In this document: one piece after another, positions 17,909 to 26,561 of the stretch
How the letters are laid out: the number at the start of each line of letters is the position of its first letter
How positions within the stretch are numbered: the first letter of the stretch is position 1
Assembly: GCF_014189505.1 (NCBI RefSeq)
Contig: NZ_CP050301.1
Location: forward strand, 1,309,501 to 1,373,500
DNA from: Phyllobacterium sp. 628
Lineage (GTDB): Bacteria; Pseudomonadota; Alphaproteobacteria; Rhizobiales; Rhizobiaceae
Direction of reading: 5' to 3'
DNA: 64,000 nucleotides
The notes under the pieces: generated by a model
What the model was told of the DNA's origin: nothing
Database searches by the model: none
Seen by the model: only the letters and a program-made list of their open reading frames with translations
Position numbers and translations under genes: made by a program

Positions 17909-18226
17909 ATGCCCGTAATGTCTCAGGACTTTCAATCAAAACGGCGCGTGGCAATGATCGTCCTGGCTATCTTGACGATCATCGCTCTCCTGCCGCTTTT
18001 CTCTGTGCTAACCACTTATATGCTTGCCACGGCGTTGGGGTGTTCAGTGGATGAGGGGAGTGTCCATCCTTGTCTGATGGCCGGTCTGGATATTGGCGAT
18101 CTGCTCTATACGATGGGCGTTATGGGCTGGCTGATGATTCCAGCGGCTCCTTTGTTGTTGATTGCTGTGCTTGGCTGGATTGCAGTTGGTGTTGTCTCGA
18201 TCGTGAGGCACCTGCACCGGGACTGA
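17909..18226 (+). CDS. Small inner-membrane protein of unknown function
   Basis: A 105-aa protein with two long hydrophobic segments (VAMIVLAILTIIALLPLFSV and LMIPAAPLLLIAVLGWIAVG) and a two-Cys loop (GCSVDEGSVHPCL) between them. The loop may be periplasmic with a disulfide. No family is recognised. A nearby in-frame ATG (MSQDF, 17918) is an alternative start. A GC-rich hairpin with CCGGC/GCCGG and TCTTTT near 18300 may terminate it before tRNA-Gly. Confidence 0.6.
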   Translation: MPVMSQDFQSKRRVAMIVLAILTIIALLPLFSVLTTYMLATALGCSVDEGSVHPCLMAGLDIGDLLYTMGVMGWLMIPAAPLLLIAVLGWIAVGVVSIVRHLHRD

Positions 18227-18324
18227 TATACAGACCGTTTTTCGGGCATCGAACAAAACCGGTTGACTATCATCTTCGGCTGCTTTTGATTTCAATTACC
18301 CGGCAAGGCCGGTCTTTTGATTAT

Positions 18325-18398
18325 GCGGGTGTAGTTCAATGGTAGAACGGCAGCTTCCCAAGCTGCATACGAGGGTTCGATTCCCTTCACCCGCTCCA
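18325..18398 (+). tRNA. tRNA-Gly (anticodon CCC)
   Basis: Full cloverleaf: acceptor GCGGGTG pairing with CACCCGC, anticodon stem GCAGC/GCTGC with loop TTCCCAA, T-loop GGTTCGATTCC, and an encoded CCA at 18396-18398. Confidence 0.95.
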
Positions 18399-18546
18399 TC
18401 AATCTTTTCAATGCCGCCGGTGTCTGATGCTCCGTTTTGGCGGCAAACGGAAAGTTCCGAAATCATCCATTTGCTTGAACAGGATCGCATATCACCATAT
18501 GTGAGGGGCACAGCCGTCAACAGACGTCACCAATATCGGAGTATCC

Positions 18547-18813
18547 ATGTCTGACAAGATGAACCGCTTTCTGGGAGACACGCCAGGTCGTGTTTTGCTC
18601 AAGCTTATCCTTGTGTCGCTGTTCGTCGGCGTGGTCATGAGTGCCTTCAACTGGTCACCCCTTGATATTCTCTACGGCATCGAGAATTTTTTCCATCGTA
18701 TCTGGTATCTCGGCTTCGGCGCGGTCGAACGCTTCGCCGGTTATTTCCTGCTCGGTGCCGTGATCGTTGTTCCCTGTTTCATCATTTTGCGCTTGCTGAG
18801 TTACCGGCGCTGA
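18547..18813 (+). CDS. DUF6460-type small membrane protein
   Basis: An 88-aa protein starting MSDKMNRFLGDTPGRVLLKL, with two hydrophobic stretches (LKLILVSLFVGVVMSAF and FLLGAVIVVPCFIILRLL). The GDTPGRVLLKLILVSL and WSPLDILYGIENFFHRIW segments match a short conserved Rhizobiales protein I recall as DUF6460. Function is unknown. It stands alone, about 150 bp after tRNA-Gly. Confidence 0.65.
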   Translation: MSDKMNRFLGDTPGRVLLKLILVSLFVGVVMSAFNWSPLDILYGIENFFHRIWYLGFGAVERFAGYFLLGAVIVVPCFIILRLLSYRR

Positions 18814-18889
18814 GTACAAAACTCCATCTTTGGCCTGAATGAGCCACAATTGCTGGATATCGGCAGTGCGTCTCATTCAGGAATAACCA

Positions 18890-19394
18890 ATGTCCGAACA
18901 GAAGTTTTTGTTATCCCGCCGTCACTTTATCGGCTTTGCCGCAGTCACCACATTGCTCCCGCTTGCAGCGTGTCAGACGGTGACACGTGCGCCCGGCAAG
19001 GGGGAGGGCGCGTCTGCATCGGCTGCGTCACTCGTGCAGAATATACGTTCTTCCAACGGGCTTGGTGGTTTGACGTCCGACCCGCTTCTTGAAAGTGCTG
19101 CCTTACAGCAGGCCGGATATATGGCAGGCGCTGGCCGCATGTCGCATGTCGCATACGACAGGCTGGGGCCGCGACTTTGCCACGCGGGTCAAGGACAATG
19201 AAATCCATGGAGCGGCTGCGGAAAATATCGCTGTTGGCCGTATGGGACTGGATAAGCTGTTTGCCATGTGGATGGCATCGCCGCCGCATCGCCGCAATAT
19301 GCTTGATCAGCGATTCACGCGGTTCGGCCTTGCTTATTCGGAAGCTGCCAGCGGCAGCAGCCAACGCTATTGGGCTCTTGTTCTGGCAAGTTAG
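18890..19394 (+). pseudogene. CAP-domain (SCP/PR1-like) lipoprotein, frameshifted by a 7-bp duplication
   Basis: The N-terminal frame (from the ATG at 18890) has a twin-arginine-like lipoprotein signal (SRRHFIGFAAVTTLLPLAAC) and the start of a CAP domain up to GYMAGAGRMSH. It then runs off into unrelated sequence and stops at 19201. The rest of the domain (TTGWGRDFATRV, GAAAENIAVG, FAMWMASPPHRRNML, RFTRFGLAY) continues in another frame to 19394. At the junction GCATGTC is present twice in tandem (19137-19150); deleting one copy restores one ORF reading GRMSHTTGWG. A recent slippage event or a sequencing error are the alternatives. CAP proteins of this type are secreted, and their role is unclear. 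Confidence 0.85.
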
Positions 19395-19501
19395 GTGCGA
19401 CTTTGCACCACTGTCAGCATAGTTTCTGAAACCACTGGCAAAGCGCATCAGCGGGTGGCATAGAGCATCGGTGGCAACAAGCCACTTCTCCGGTGCTTTC
19501 A

Positions 19502-20857
19502 ATGTCAACGCAAGTCTCCAGTCCTGATGGATCCAAGGTTGTTCGCCCGTTCGAGGTGACCAACCGCCTGATGCTGTCGATCACGATTCCGGTTATGCTC
19601 GCCTCCCTGACAACACCGCTGCTCGGGCTTGTCGACACGGCGGTCATCGGTCAGGTCGGTGATCCGCATCTGCTCGGCGGTCTTGCCATCGGTGCGCTGG
19701 TGTTTGATTTTCTGTTCTCCACCATGAATTTTCTGCGCGCCGGGACTACGGGTCTGGTGGCTCAGGCAATGGGGCGGCATGATAATGTCGAGCAGCAGGC
19801 GGTGTTCTGGCGGGCCATTGGCATTGCGGTGGTTGCAGGCTTTGTTTTCATCGCGGCGACGCCGCTGATTTTGACCGCAACAGTGCGTTTCATGAACCCG
19901 GATCAGGCAGTTGCCGATGCGACGTCGACCTATGTGTCGATCCGGCTTCTGTCGTCGCCCATGGCCTTGGGCAATTTCGTGGTGCTCGGTCTGTTGCTTG
20001 GGCAGGGTAAAGCCATGCAGGGCCTTTACCTCCAGTTTCTTTTGAACGGCGTTAACGTTGTCATGACCTATTGGCTCGGCCTCGTTCTGGGTTGGGGGGT
20101 GGCAGGTATCGCCTGGGGAACGCTCGTTGGCGAAAGTGTTGCGCTGATTGTCGGGCTGTTCATGGTCTATTGGCAGTTTCGCGCCGTGCCAAATCCATCA
20201 CGCGCCCGCATTCTGGATATGCACGCCATTCGCCGCATGTTTGCGGTCAACCGCGATATCATGTTGCGGTCCTTCTTCCTGCTGATCGCCTATGCATATT
20301 TCACCCGCGCTGGCACTGAAGCCGGTGCGGTTACCCTGGCAACCAATGCCGTGTTGATGAATTTCCTGCTGATCTCGGGCTATCTGATCGATGGCGTGAC
20401 CACGGCAGCCGAACAGATTTCCGGACGCGCTGTTGGTGCGCACTATCGGCCGGCCTTTGATCGAGGCATCAAGCTGTCGTTCCTGTGGGGGTTGGTGCTG
20501 GCATCGCTGATGGCATTGTTCTTCCTGACCTATGGCAACGCCATCGTTGCACTACTGATCAAGTCCGCCGACGTTCAGGCCATGGCTGCACTTTATATGC
20601 CATGGGCCGCTCTAGCACCTGTTGCCGGGTTGTTGGCCTTCCATATGGACGGCGTCTTCATTGGCGCCACATGGTCACGGGACATGCGCAACATGATGAT
20701 CCTTTCGCTGGCCGGCTATTTCATAGCTTACTATACCCTGCCGCATTTCATGGGTAATCATGGCCTCTGGCTGGCGCTCCATCTCTTCCTCGGATTGCGT
20801 GGCCTGTCGCTGCTGGCAATCTTGCCGCGGCGGGCGCGGCTGCAGTTCGCTAGCTGA
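19502..20857 (+). CDS. MATE-family multidrug/Na+ efflux transporter
   Basis: A 451-aa polytopic membrane protein with about 12 hydrophobic helices in two repeats. The N-terminal repeat has SITIPVMLASLTTPLLGLVDTAVIG, typical of DinF/NorM-type MATE exporters, followed by GTTGLVAQAMGRHD. The second repeat begins near LLIAYAYFTRAGTEAGAVTLATNAVLM. Such proteins export cationic drugs or metabolites using Na+ or H+ gradients. The frame opens at a GTG (19493); the ATG at 19502 is used. It is convergent with ddl, with 10 bp between. Confidence 0.9.
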   Translation: MSTQVSSPDGSKVVRPFEVTNRLMLSITIPVMLASLTTPLLGLVDTAVIGQVGDPHLLGGLAIGALVFDFLFSTMNFLRAGTTGLVAQAMGRHDNVEQQAVFWRAIGIAVVAGFVFIAATPLILTATVRFMNPDQAVADATSTYVSIRLLSSPMALGNFVVLGLLLGQGKAMQGLYLQFLLNGVNVVMTYWLGLVLGWGVAGIAWGTLVGESVALIVGLFMVYWQFRAVPNPSRARILDMHAIRRMFAVNRDIMLRSFFLLIAYAYFTRAGTEAGAVTLATNAVLMNFLLISGYLIDGVTTAAEQISGRAVGAHYRPAFDRGIKLSFLWGLVLASLMALFFLTYGNAIVALLIKSADVQAMAALYMPWAALAPVAGLLAFHMDGVFIGATWSRDMRNMMILSLAGYFIAYYTLPHFMGNHGLWLALHLFLGLRGLSLLAILPRRARLQFAS

Positions 20858-20867
20858 TCAATGCTAT

Positions 20868-21944
20868 TCAGGCTGTCTGATGGCCTGCACGGGCAAGGGC
20901 GTGATCTATCAACCGATCCACCAGCTCCGGGTAGGATATGCCGCTGGCGCCCAACGCTTTGGGATACATGCTGATATTGGTAAAGCCCGGTATGGTGTTG
21001 ACCTCATTGATGACGGCGCTCATATCCGGCCGCAAGAAGAAATCGACGCGTGCCATACCTTCGCACCCCAAGGCACGGAAGGCTTTGCGCGCCATGATTT
21101 GGAGGTCTTGCACAAGCGTTTCCGGAAGATTGGCCGGAATGGAGAGCGCTGCACCGTCGGCATCGATATATTTGGCTTCGTATGTGTAAAATCCGTGGCT
21201 TGCGGCAGGTGCAATTTCTCCAGGAACCGAGACAGTCAACGCGCTGTCATTGTGCTCCAGCACGGCGAATTCAATCTCCCGCGCCTGAACGAATTCTTCG
21301 ACAATGACTCTTCGGTCATGCTTGAAAGCTTCGCTGACGGCCGCATCAAAGGCTTCCTTTGTCGCCGCCTTGCCAACGCCGACCGATGAGCCTTGCCGGA
21401 CCGGTTTGACGAAGACCGGGCTGCCAAGTTCGCGTGCAACATCGTCGAAGGCTGCTGTTTCGCCCAACTGGATTGTTATGCCGCGCGCCACAGGCAAACC
21501 GGCCTCTTTGAGGAGCCGCTTGGCGACTTCCTTGTCCATGGCTATCGCCGACCCCAAAATACCGCAGCCGACAAAGGCAACATTGGCGACTTCGGCCAGT
21601 CCCTGCACCGATCCATCTTCACCAAAAAGACCATGAAGAACGGGGAAAACCACATCGACAGGTGGCAACTCATACGCCGCGCCATGTTCTGGAAGAACAA
21701 GCAGCCGTCCTTTGCCGCCCGGCAGCAGGCTGACTTCCGATCCTTGGTCGGGGACAGCCTTGGGCAGATTTCCATCTTCCAACTCAACAAGCAGCCATTG
21801 CCCTGAACGGGTAATCCCAATCGGAACAATTTCATATTTCTGCGTGTCGATGGCTTTGACAACGTTACTGGCAGATAGCAGCGAAACATCATGCTCGGCA
21901 GAGCGTCCGCCAAACAGCACTGCAATCCGTCTTTTGCTTGTCAT
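20868..21944 (-). CDS. ddl: D-alanine--D-alanine ligase
   Basis: A 358-aa ATP-grasp enzyme that makes the D-Ala-D-Ala dipeptide for peptidoglycan. Visible: VLFGGRSAEHDVSLLSA, FPVLHGLFGEDGSVQG, MDKEVAKRLL, the ATP-binding FVKPVRQGSSVGVG, EEFVQAREIEFAV and NEVNTIPGFTNISMYPK. It is not in a cell-division (dcw) cluster here, so it is probably the stand-alone DdlA-type paralog. It lies 100 bp downstream of pyrD on the same strand. Confidence 0.94.
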   Translation of the reverse strand: MTSKRRIAVLFGGRSAEHDVSLLSASNVVKAIDTQKYEIVPIGITRSGQWLLVELEDGNLPKAVPDQGSEVSLLPGGKGRLLVLPEHGAAYELPPVDVVFPVLHGLFGEDGSVQGLAEVANVAFVGCGILGSAIAMDKEVAKRLLKEAGLPVARGITIQLGETAAFDDVARELGSPVFVKPVRQGSSVGVGKAATKEAFDAAVSEAFKHDRRVIVEEFVQAREIEFAVLEHNDSALTVSVPGEIAPAASHGFYTYEAKYIDADGAALSIPANLPETLVQDLQIMARKAFRALGCEGMARVDFFLRPDMSAVINEVNTIPGFTNISMYPKALGASGISYPELVDRLIDHALARAGHQTA

Positions 21945-22044
21945 CGATTCGTTTCCACTGGCTTGAATTTGTGTGAGGAATGTCCGTGACCATCGCTGGC
22001 TGAAGGAACATCAAATCTCTTGGTGTCAAAATTACGCTCTGAAA

Positions 22045-23142
22045 TCAGGCCGGAATATTTTTCGCTGCCCAGATTGAAACATCGCGGTCGCGCAATTCAG
22101 CAACGCTGCCAATATTTTCACGCTTCAACATTGCTGACATATCTCGAAGGATTTCAGCAGCAAGGCCTGGGCCACGATAAATCATGCTGGTGTAGAGCTG
22201 AACGAGATCGGCGCCTGCACGGATTTTGGCAATTGCTGTGGCGGCGCTATCGATGCCGCCAACACCAATGATAGGAAGATCCGAGCCAATCCGCTGACGC
22301 ACCTTGGCCAGCACAATCGTTGAGCGCTCAAACAGCGGAACACCAGACAGACCGCCTGTTTCAGCGGCATTTTTGGAGCTTCGCAGGCCGGTGCGGGAGA
22401 GAGTGGTGTTAGAAATGATCAAACCGTCCAGCGAATGCAGCGCAACTTCGGTGGCAATATCATCAAGACTGGCTTCTGGAAGATCGGGCGCGATTTTCAG
22501 GAACACCGGTCGCCTTGTGCCCGACTGGGCGGCAACTTCATCGCGCGCGTCGAGCACTTTGCCGAGCAATTCCTTCAGGCTGTCACGCGCCTGCAGATCA
22601 CGCAGGCCCGGCGTGTTGGGGGAGGAGATGTTGACTGTGAAATAGCTGGCAAGCGTATGGAATGTGCGAATACCCGCCACATAATCTGCGACGCGATCCG
22701 TGGAATCCTTGTTCGCACCGATATTTACGCCGACGATACCCGGCTGTGTCTTGCGGGACGAAAGGCGCCGGAATGCCGCCTCATGTCCTTCATTGTTGAA
22801 GCCAAGCCGGTTGATCACGGCATTATCTTCCAAAAGCCGGAAAATGCGCGGCTTGGGATTGCCGGATTGTGCGAGCGGCGTCAGTGTGCCGATCTCGGCA
22901 AAGCCGAAGCCCAATTTCAACAGAGCGTCGGGAACTTCGGCATTTTTGTCATAGCCTGCGGCCATCCCCAATGGATTGGGAAACTGCAACCCGGCAACTT
23001 TGACCCGGAGGGCTGGATCATTCTGCGGTGCACATCCGGGCACCAGTCCGGTTTTGAGAGCTTTGATGGATATGCCGTGGGCATCTTCCGGATCGAACGA
23101 AAAGAGGACCTTGCGCCCCAGAGCCTGAAACAGCTGGCTCAT
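22045..23142 (-). CDS. pyrD: Dihydroorotate dehydrogenase, class 2 (quinone)
   Basis: A 365-aa membrane-associated FMN enzyme oxidising dihydroorotate to orotate, the fourth step of pyrimidine synthesis. The N-terminal helical extension (FQALGRKVLFSFDPEDAHGISIKAL) marks the class 2, quinone-linked type. The core has NPLGMAAGYDKNAEVPDALL, NRLGFNNEG, FTVNISSPNTPGLRDLQ (catalytic Ser region), FLKIAPDL and GVGGIDSAA. The start ATG overlaps the stop of the DUF952 gene by 4 bp, so the pair is translationally coupled; the frame itself extends to 23202. Confidence 0.95.
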   Translation of the reverse strand: MSQLFQALGRKVLFSFDPEDAHGISIKALKTGLVPGCAPQNDPALRVKVAGLQFPNPLGMAAGYDKNAEVPDALLKLGFGFAEIGTLTPLAQSGNPKPRIFRLLEDNAVINRLGFNNEGHEAAFRRLSSRKTQPGIVGVNIGANKDSTDRVADYVAGIRTFHTLASYFTVNISSPNTPGLRDLQARDSLKELLGKVLDARDEVAAQSGTRRPVFLKIAPDLPEASLDDIATEVALHSLDGLIISNTTLSRTGLRSSKNAAETGGLSGVPLFERSTIVLAKVRQRIGSDLPIIGVGGIDSAATAIAKIRAGADLVQLYTSMIYRGPGLAAEILRDMSAMLKRENIGSVAELRDRDVSIWAAKNIPA

Positions 23143-23486
23143 GCATCCATCTCTGGAAATTGATGTTTGCCATCCGCGCCAAGCGGCAAAGACTTGACCC
23201 AAAGCACGGCACCTACCGGCAGTGAGGCATAAAGATGCGGAAAGAGATCACCGCCGCGTGAAACTTCATATTTGAGCGCTTCACCAAGCTTGTCTGTTTC
23301 AACGGCAATCAACAGCAGATCATCCTGACCGGCAAAATGCTTTGCCGCAGTCTCAACCGCCTGCGTTGCAGTGGAAAAGTGAATGTATCCATCGGCGTGA
23401 TCAATCGGTGCGCCATCAAAAATACCGGTGGCTTCGGCAGTTTGCCAAAGTGAGCGCGGTGCAATCTTGTAAATCAACTGGGCCAT
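23139..23486 (-). CDS. DUF952 family protein
   Basis: A 115-aa protein: LIYKIAPRSLWQTAEATG, GAPIDHADGYIHFSTATQAVETAAKHF and FPHLYASLPVGAVLWVKSLPL. This is the full DUF952 pattern, with the HADGYIHFS core. The biochemical role is unknown; distant similarity to glutathione-S-transferase-like or ADP-ribosyl folds has been proposed. Its ATGA overlap with pyrD places it first in a two-gene operon, an arrangement I recall as conserved in Rhizobiales. Confidence 0.88.
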   Translation of the reverse strand: MAQLIYKIAPRSLWQTAEATGIFDGAPIDHADGYIHFSTATQAVETAAKHFAGQDDLLLIAVETDKLGEALKYEVSRGGDLFPHLYASLPVGAVLWVKSLPLGADGKHQFPEMDA

Positions 23487-23618
23487 GAGGTTTTACTAGA
23501 CGCAAAACCGCCATGCGCAAAGAGTAGAGTGGCGTCTGTAACAGAAATCTCGACCGCCATTCCTATTTTCGGCGTATTATTCCACCAAGGTTGAAGTCCT
23601 GTATTTCGGAGGTCAGTT

Positions 23619-24071
23619 ATGTCACGAACACGAACCCTGCTTATCGCGGTTGCGTCTATCCCGTTCTTGTCCATGATCGCTGCACATGGCGCTGCTGCTG
23701 AAGAGACGGTGAGCTACTCGCTTGAAAAGACCGAGAATGGCTATGTCCGCATGAACAACAAGACCGGCGAAATGTCTATCTGTCAGGAGAAGTCAGGTCA
23801 GCTCATCTGCAAACTGGCAACGGAAGAACGTAAGGCCTATGAGGATGATGTGGCAGACCTGAAGTCACGGGTCGCCAAGCTTGAGGATACAGTGGCTGGG
23901 ATCGGCAAACTTCCACCGGTGGTTCGTGACGCGCTTCCATCCGACGAAGAGTTCGAAAAAGGCTTGAGCTACATGGAGAAATTCATGCGGCGTTTCATGG
24001 GCATCGCCAAGGAATTTGACGATGAAAACAAAGGCTCGAAGTCTGATACTCAAACACCGCAAAAGACGTGA
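23619..24071 (+). CDS. Secreted protein with coiled coil, unknown function
   Basis: A 150-aa protein with a signal peptide (MSRTRTLLIAVASIPFLSM, cleavage likely near AAHGAAAEE). A short domain with YVRMNNKTGEMSICQEKSGQLICKLA carries two Cys that could form a disulfide. A heptad-like stretch (YEDDVADLKSRVAKLEDTVAGI) and an acidic, Lys-rich tail follow. It is probably periplasmic. Similar short exported proteins with a GYxRM(N/D)..TGxMS(I/L)C motif occur in Rhizobiales without an assigned role. Confidence 0.7.
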   Translation: MSRTRTLLIAVASIPFLSMIAAHGAAAEETVSYSLEKTENGYVRMNNKTGEMSICQEKSGQLICKLATEERKAYEDDVADLKSRVAKLEDTVAGIGKLPPVVRDALPSDEEFEKGLSYMEKFMRRFMGIAKEFDDENKGSKSDTQTPQKT

Positions 24072-24215
24072 CGGGGCGATAATTTCCCCTTCAAACAAAC
24101 GCCCTTTATCCACGGTAAACAGCAAATTGTGATGGACCAGAGTCATTTTGTTCTTGATTTGTTCACGTAATTATACGACTTTGGTCGTTCAATTATTGGA
24201 CGTTGGAGAGACGGG

Positions 24216-24659
24216 ATGAACGAGGGGCCACGATTGATCGGTGAGATTTCCATCAGGCTTTTTGTGCGTCATGGCGACCAGCAAAAAGCCATGGATTTTT
24301 ATGAAAACGTGTTTGGCGGAAGCGTGGTCGGGCGTCCTTACCTGCACAAAGGTGAGTTGATTGCCGCGGAAATGCGCATGGGGGCGTCGGTGATCATGAT
24401 CGTTGGCGCGAACCCGAAGCGTGATGCCGATGCGTCTTTGGGCGGTCCGCGTTCCATTCATGCTATCGGCGCAACGCCGGTCATGCTTGATATCCATGTG
24501 GATGATGTCGATCGCGTGATGCATCATGCCGTGTCTGAAGGCGGGTATGTACGCAATGCCATTGAAGAACTCGACAGCGGCGATCGTGTCGGCGTGCTGA
24601 CTGATCCGTTCGGCCATCTCTGGGTGGTCAAATCACGGCGTAAACATCTGGCAGCTTGA
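24216..24659 (+). CDS. VOC family protein (PhnB/glyoxalase-like)
   Basis: A 147-aa protein of the vicinal-oxygen-chelate fold: ISIRLFVRHGDQQKAMDFYENVFGG, then MLDIHVDDVDRVMHHAVSEGG and the closing GDRVGVLTDPFGHLWVVKSR. The last motif is typical of PhnB-like members. The ligand is unknown. A bidirectional terminator follows it. It is a single-gene unit, unrelated in sequence position to the VOC gene at 2232. Confidence 0.82.
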   Translation: MNEGPRLIGEISIRLFVRHGDQQKAMDFYENVFGGSVVGRPYLHKGELIAAEMRMGASVIMIVGANPKRDADASLGGPRSIHAIGATPVMLDIHVDDVDRVMHHAVSEGGYVRNAIEELDSGDRVGVLTDPFGHLWVVKSRRKHLAA

Positions 24660-24667
24660 AATAATTC

Positions 24668-24694
24668 AGCCAGTCCCTTTGCAGAGACTGGCTG
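24668..24694. terminator. Bidirectional terminator
   Basis: A perfect 9-bp stem, CAGCCAGTC (24668-24676) with GACTGGCTG (24686-24694), lies between the convergent VOC and pip genes. T-rich flanks are weak. Confidence 0.65.
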
Positions 24695-24707
24695 CTGAAT
24701 ATTCAGA

Positions 24708-25658
24708 TCAGACAGAGTATTTCTTGGTCGCGGCGATCAGTTCATGAACAATACCGGGCTCAGTGACCGAGTGACCTGCATCTTCCACAATGCGCAAATC
24801 TGCTTCCGGCCAGACCTTTTTCAGATGCCAGGCATTCAATAGCGGTGTGCACATATCATAACGGCCATGAACGAGAACACCCGGGATGTCCCGGATCAGA
24901 TGGGCGTTGCGGAGCAGGTGATCATCCGTATCGAAGAAGCCCTTGTTCTGGAAATAATGACATTCAATACGCGCAAACGCGATGGCGAAATGATCTCCGG
25001 AAAATGCTTCCTCGCGTGCCGGATCAGGCAGAAGCGAAAGCGCAGACCCTTCCCAGCGCGCCCATAATTTTGCTGCCGCCAGACGCACTGCTGGATCTTC
25101 ATCCGTAAGGCGTTTGTAGTATGCAGCAATCATATCGCCGCGTTCGGCTTCCGGAATATGCTCCTGATAAGCCTCGAACCGGTCAGGATAGATGATGCTT
25201 GCGCCATTTGAATAAAACCAGTCGATCTCAAAACGCCGGATCATGAAGATACCGCGCAGGATAAGCTCGCTCACGTGGGCAGGGTGGGTTTGGGCATAGG
25301 CCAGCGCCAGGGTTGAACCCCAGGAGCCACCGAAAACTTGCCATTTGTCGACGCCGAAATGATTGCGGATACGCTCCATATCAGCGACGAGATCCCAAGT
25401 CGTGTTCTCACGCAACTCTGCATAAGGTGTCGATTTCCCGCAACCGCGCTGGTCGAAGAGTATGATCCGGTACAGTTCCGGATCGTGCAAACGTCGCATG
25501 GTCGGATTGATGCCGCCTCCCGGTCCGCCGTGGATCATAATGACGGGCTTCCCGTTCGGATTGCCGCACTCTTCAACATGAATGCTGTGCAAATCAGAGA
25601 CTTGGAGCATTTGCTCGGAATAGGGCTGAATATCAGGATAAAGAGTGTTGATTATCAT
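24708..25658 (-). CDS. pip: Proline iminopeptidase
   Basis: A 316-aa alpha/beta hydrolase releasing N-terminal proline from peptides. The oxyanion segment is HGGPGGGINPTMRRLHDP, and the nucleophile elbow is GGSWGSTLALAYA. DQRGCGKSTPYAELRENTTWDLV is diagnostic of family S33 Pip. The Asp and His of the triad fall in VHGRYDMCTPL and DAGHSVTEPG. It is cytoplasmic, with no signal peptide. Start: the ATG at 25658 (MIINTLYPDIQPY) fits the family better than the upstream ATG at 25673. Confidence 0.93.
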   Translation of the reverse strand: MIINTLYPDIQPYSEQMLQVSDLHSIHVEECGNPNGKPVIMIHGGPGGGINPTMRRLHDPELYRIILFDQRGCGKSTPYAELRENTTWDLVADMERIRNHFGVDKWQVFGGSWGSTLALAYAQTHPAHVSELILRGIFMIRRFEIDWFYSNGASIIYPDRFEAYQEHIPEAERGDMIAAYYKRLTDEDPAVRLAAAKLWARWEGSALSLLPDPAREEAFSGDHFAIAFARIECHYFQNKGFFDTDDHLLRNAHLIRDIPGVLVHGRYDMCTPLLNAWHLKKVWPEADLRIVEDAGHSVTEPGIVHELIAATKKYSV

Positions 25659-25886
25659 GCATCTTTCTTTCAAAGATTATCCGAAATGAGCGTATGATCA
25701 GTTTGGAATGCGGTTTTGCCAAGGCAATTCATTAGTCTAATGGCTATTACCAAATGATCAGCAGGAGTTTAAATCCTTTTTTGGCATTAGATTTCTCTTG
25801 ATATATCAGAGAAATAGGATTTAGTCGCTATTATTAAAACGATTAGATTACGTCTGCTGCAATTTCAGCAACAAGGACTATAACGG

Positions 25887-26555
25887 ATGAGATTTAAATT
25901 CATTATTGTAGATGATCACCCGCTTTTTAGAGGAGCGCTTAAATTGGCGCTATCCTCACAGACGAGTGATGCAGAAATTATTGAAATTGGTGATTTGGAA
26001 ACCGCCAAAAAACTGATTCTTGACGATGCCGATATTGATCTTGTTTTACTTGATCTTGCACTCAGTGGTGTGAGCGGTCTGACGGGTCTTATTACATTGC
26101 GCGCGTTGCAGCCAACCGTGCCGATTGCAATTGTTTCTGCCACCGAAGACGCGATTACCATTCGCACCGCTTTGGCGCTTGGTGCTTCGGGGTTCATTCC
26201 GAAATCCTCCAGCCCCGAACAGATCGGCCACGCCATCAATTCCATTTTGAGAGGCGAAATATGGTCACCTCTCGATGGGAGGGACGATGGTGAACTTGAC
26301 CAGGAACTTATTGAACTTATTAATCGCATGCGCAGACTGACACCCCAGCAGGGCCGGGTTCTGGGTATGATGGCCGATGGCATGCTGAACAAACAAATTG
26401 CACACGAACTGAATGTTTCGGAAGCAACGATCAAAGCGCATGTGTCGGCTGTTCTATTCAAACTGGGAGTAGAAAGCCGAACCCAGGCCGTTATCCGTTT
26501 GTCGCGTTTCCAGAGCGAAAGTCAGCCAGCGACTGCTGTTGCTGAGTTGCAGTAG
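25887..26555 (+). CDS. NarL/LuxR-type response regulator
   Basis: A 222-aa two-domain regulator. The receiver has acidic residues D9-D10, phosphoacceptor about D56 in VLLDLALSG and K106 in GFIPKSSSP. The C-terminal LuxR HTH (about 145-210) reads LTPQQGRVLGMMADGMLNKQIAHELNV plus SEATIKAHVSAVLFKLGV. It is convergent with, and only 6 bp from, a transporter-fused hybrid histidine kinase, its probable partner. GC content looks lower than in its neighbours. The target genes are unknown. Confidence 0.88.
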   Translation: MRFKFIIVDDHPLFRGALKLALSSQTSDAEIIEIGDLETAKKLILDDADIDLVLLDLALSGVSGLTGLITLRALQPTVPIAIVSATEDAITIRTALALGASGFIPKSSSPEQIGHAINSILRGEIWSPLDGRDDGELDQELIELINRMRRLTPQQGRVLGMMADGMLNKQIAHELNVSEATIKAHVSAVLFKLGVESRTQAVIRLSRFQSESQPATAVAELQ

Positions 26556-26561
26556 GTTGGT

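Noticed and set aside
20760..21389. Long plus-strand frame opposite ddl
   Set aside because: It is the antisense shadow of ddl and the MATE gene; the minus-strand product is a complete, motif-rich enzyme.
22435..23163. Long plus-strand frame opposite pyrD
   Set aside because: Antisense shadow of pyrD, which has all its catalytic motifs.
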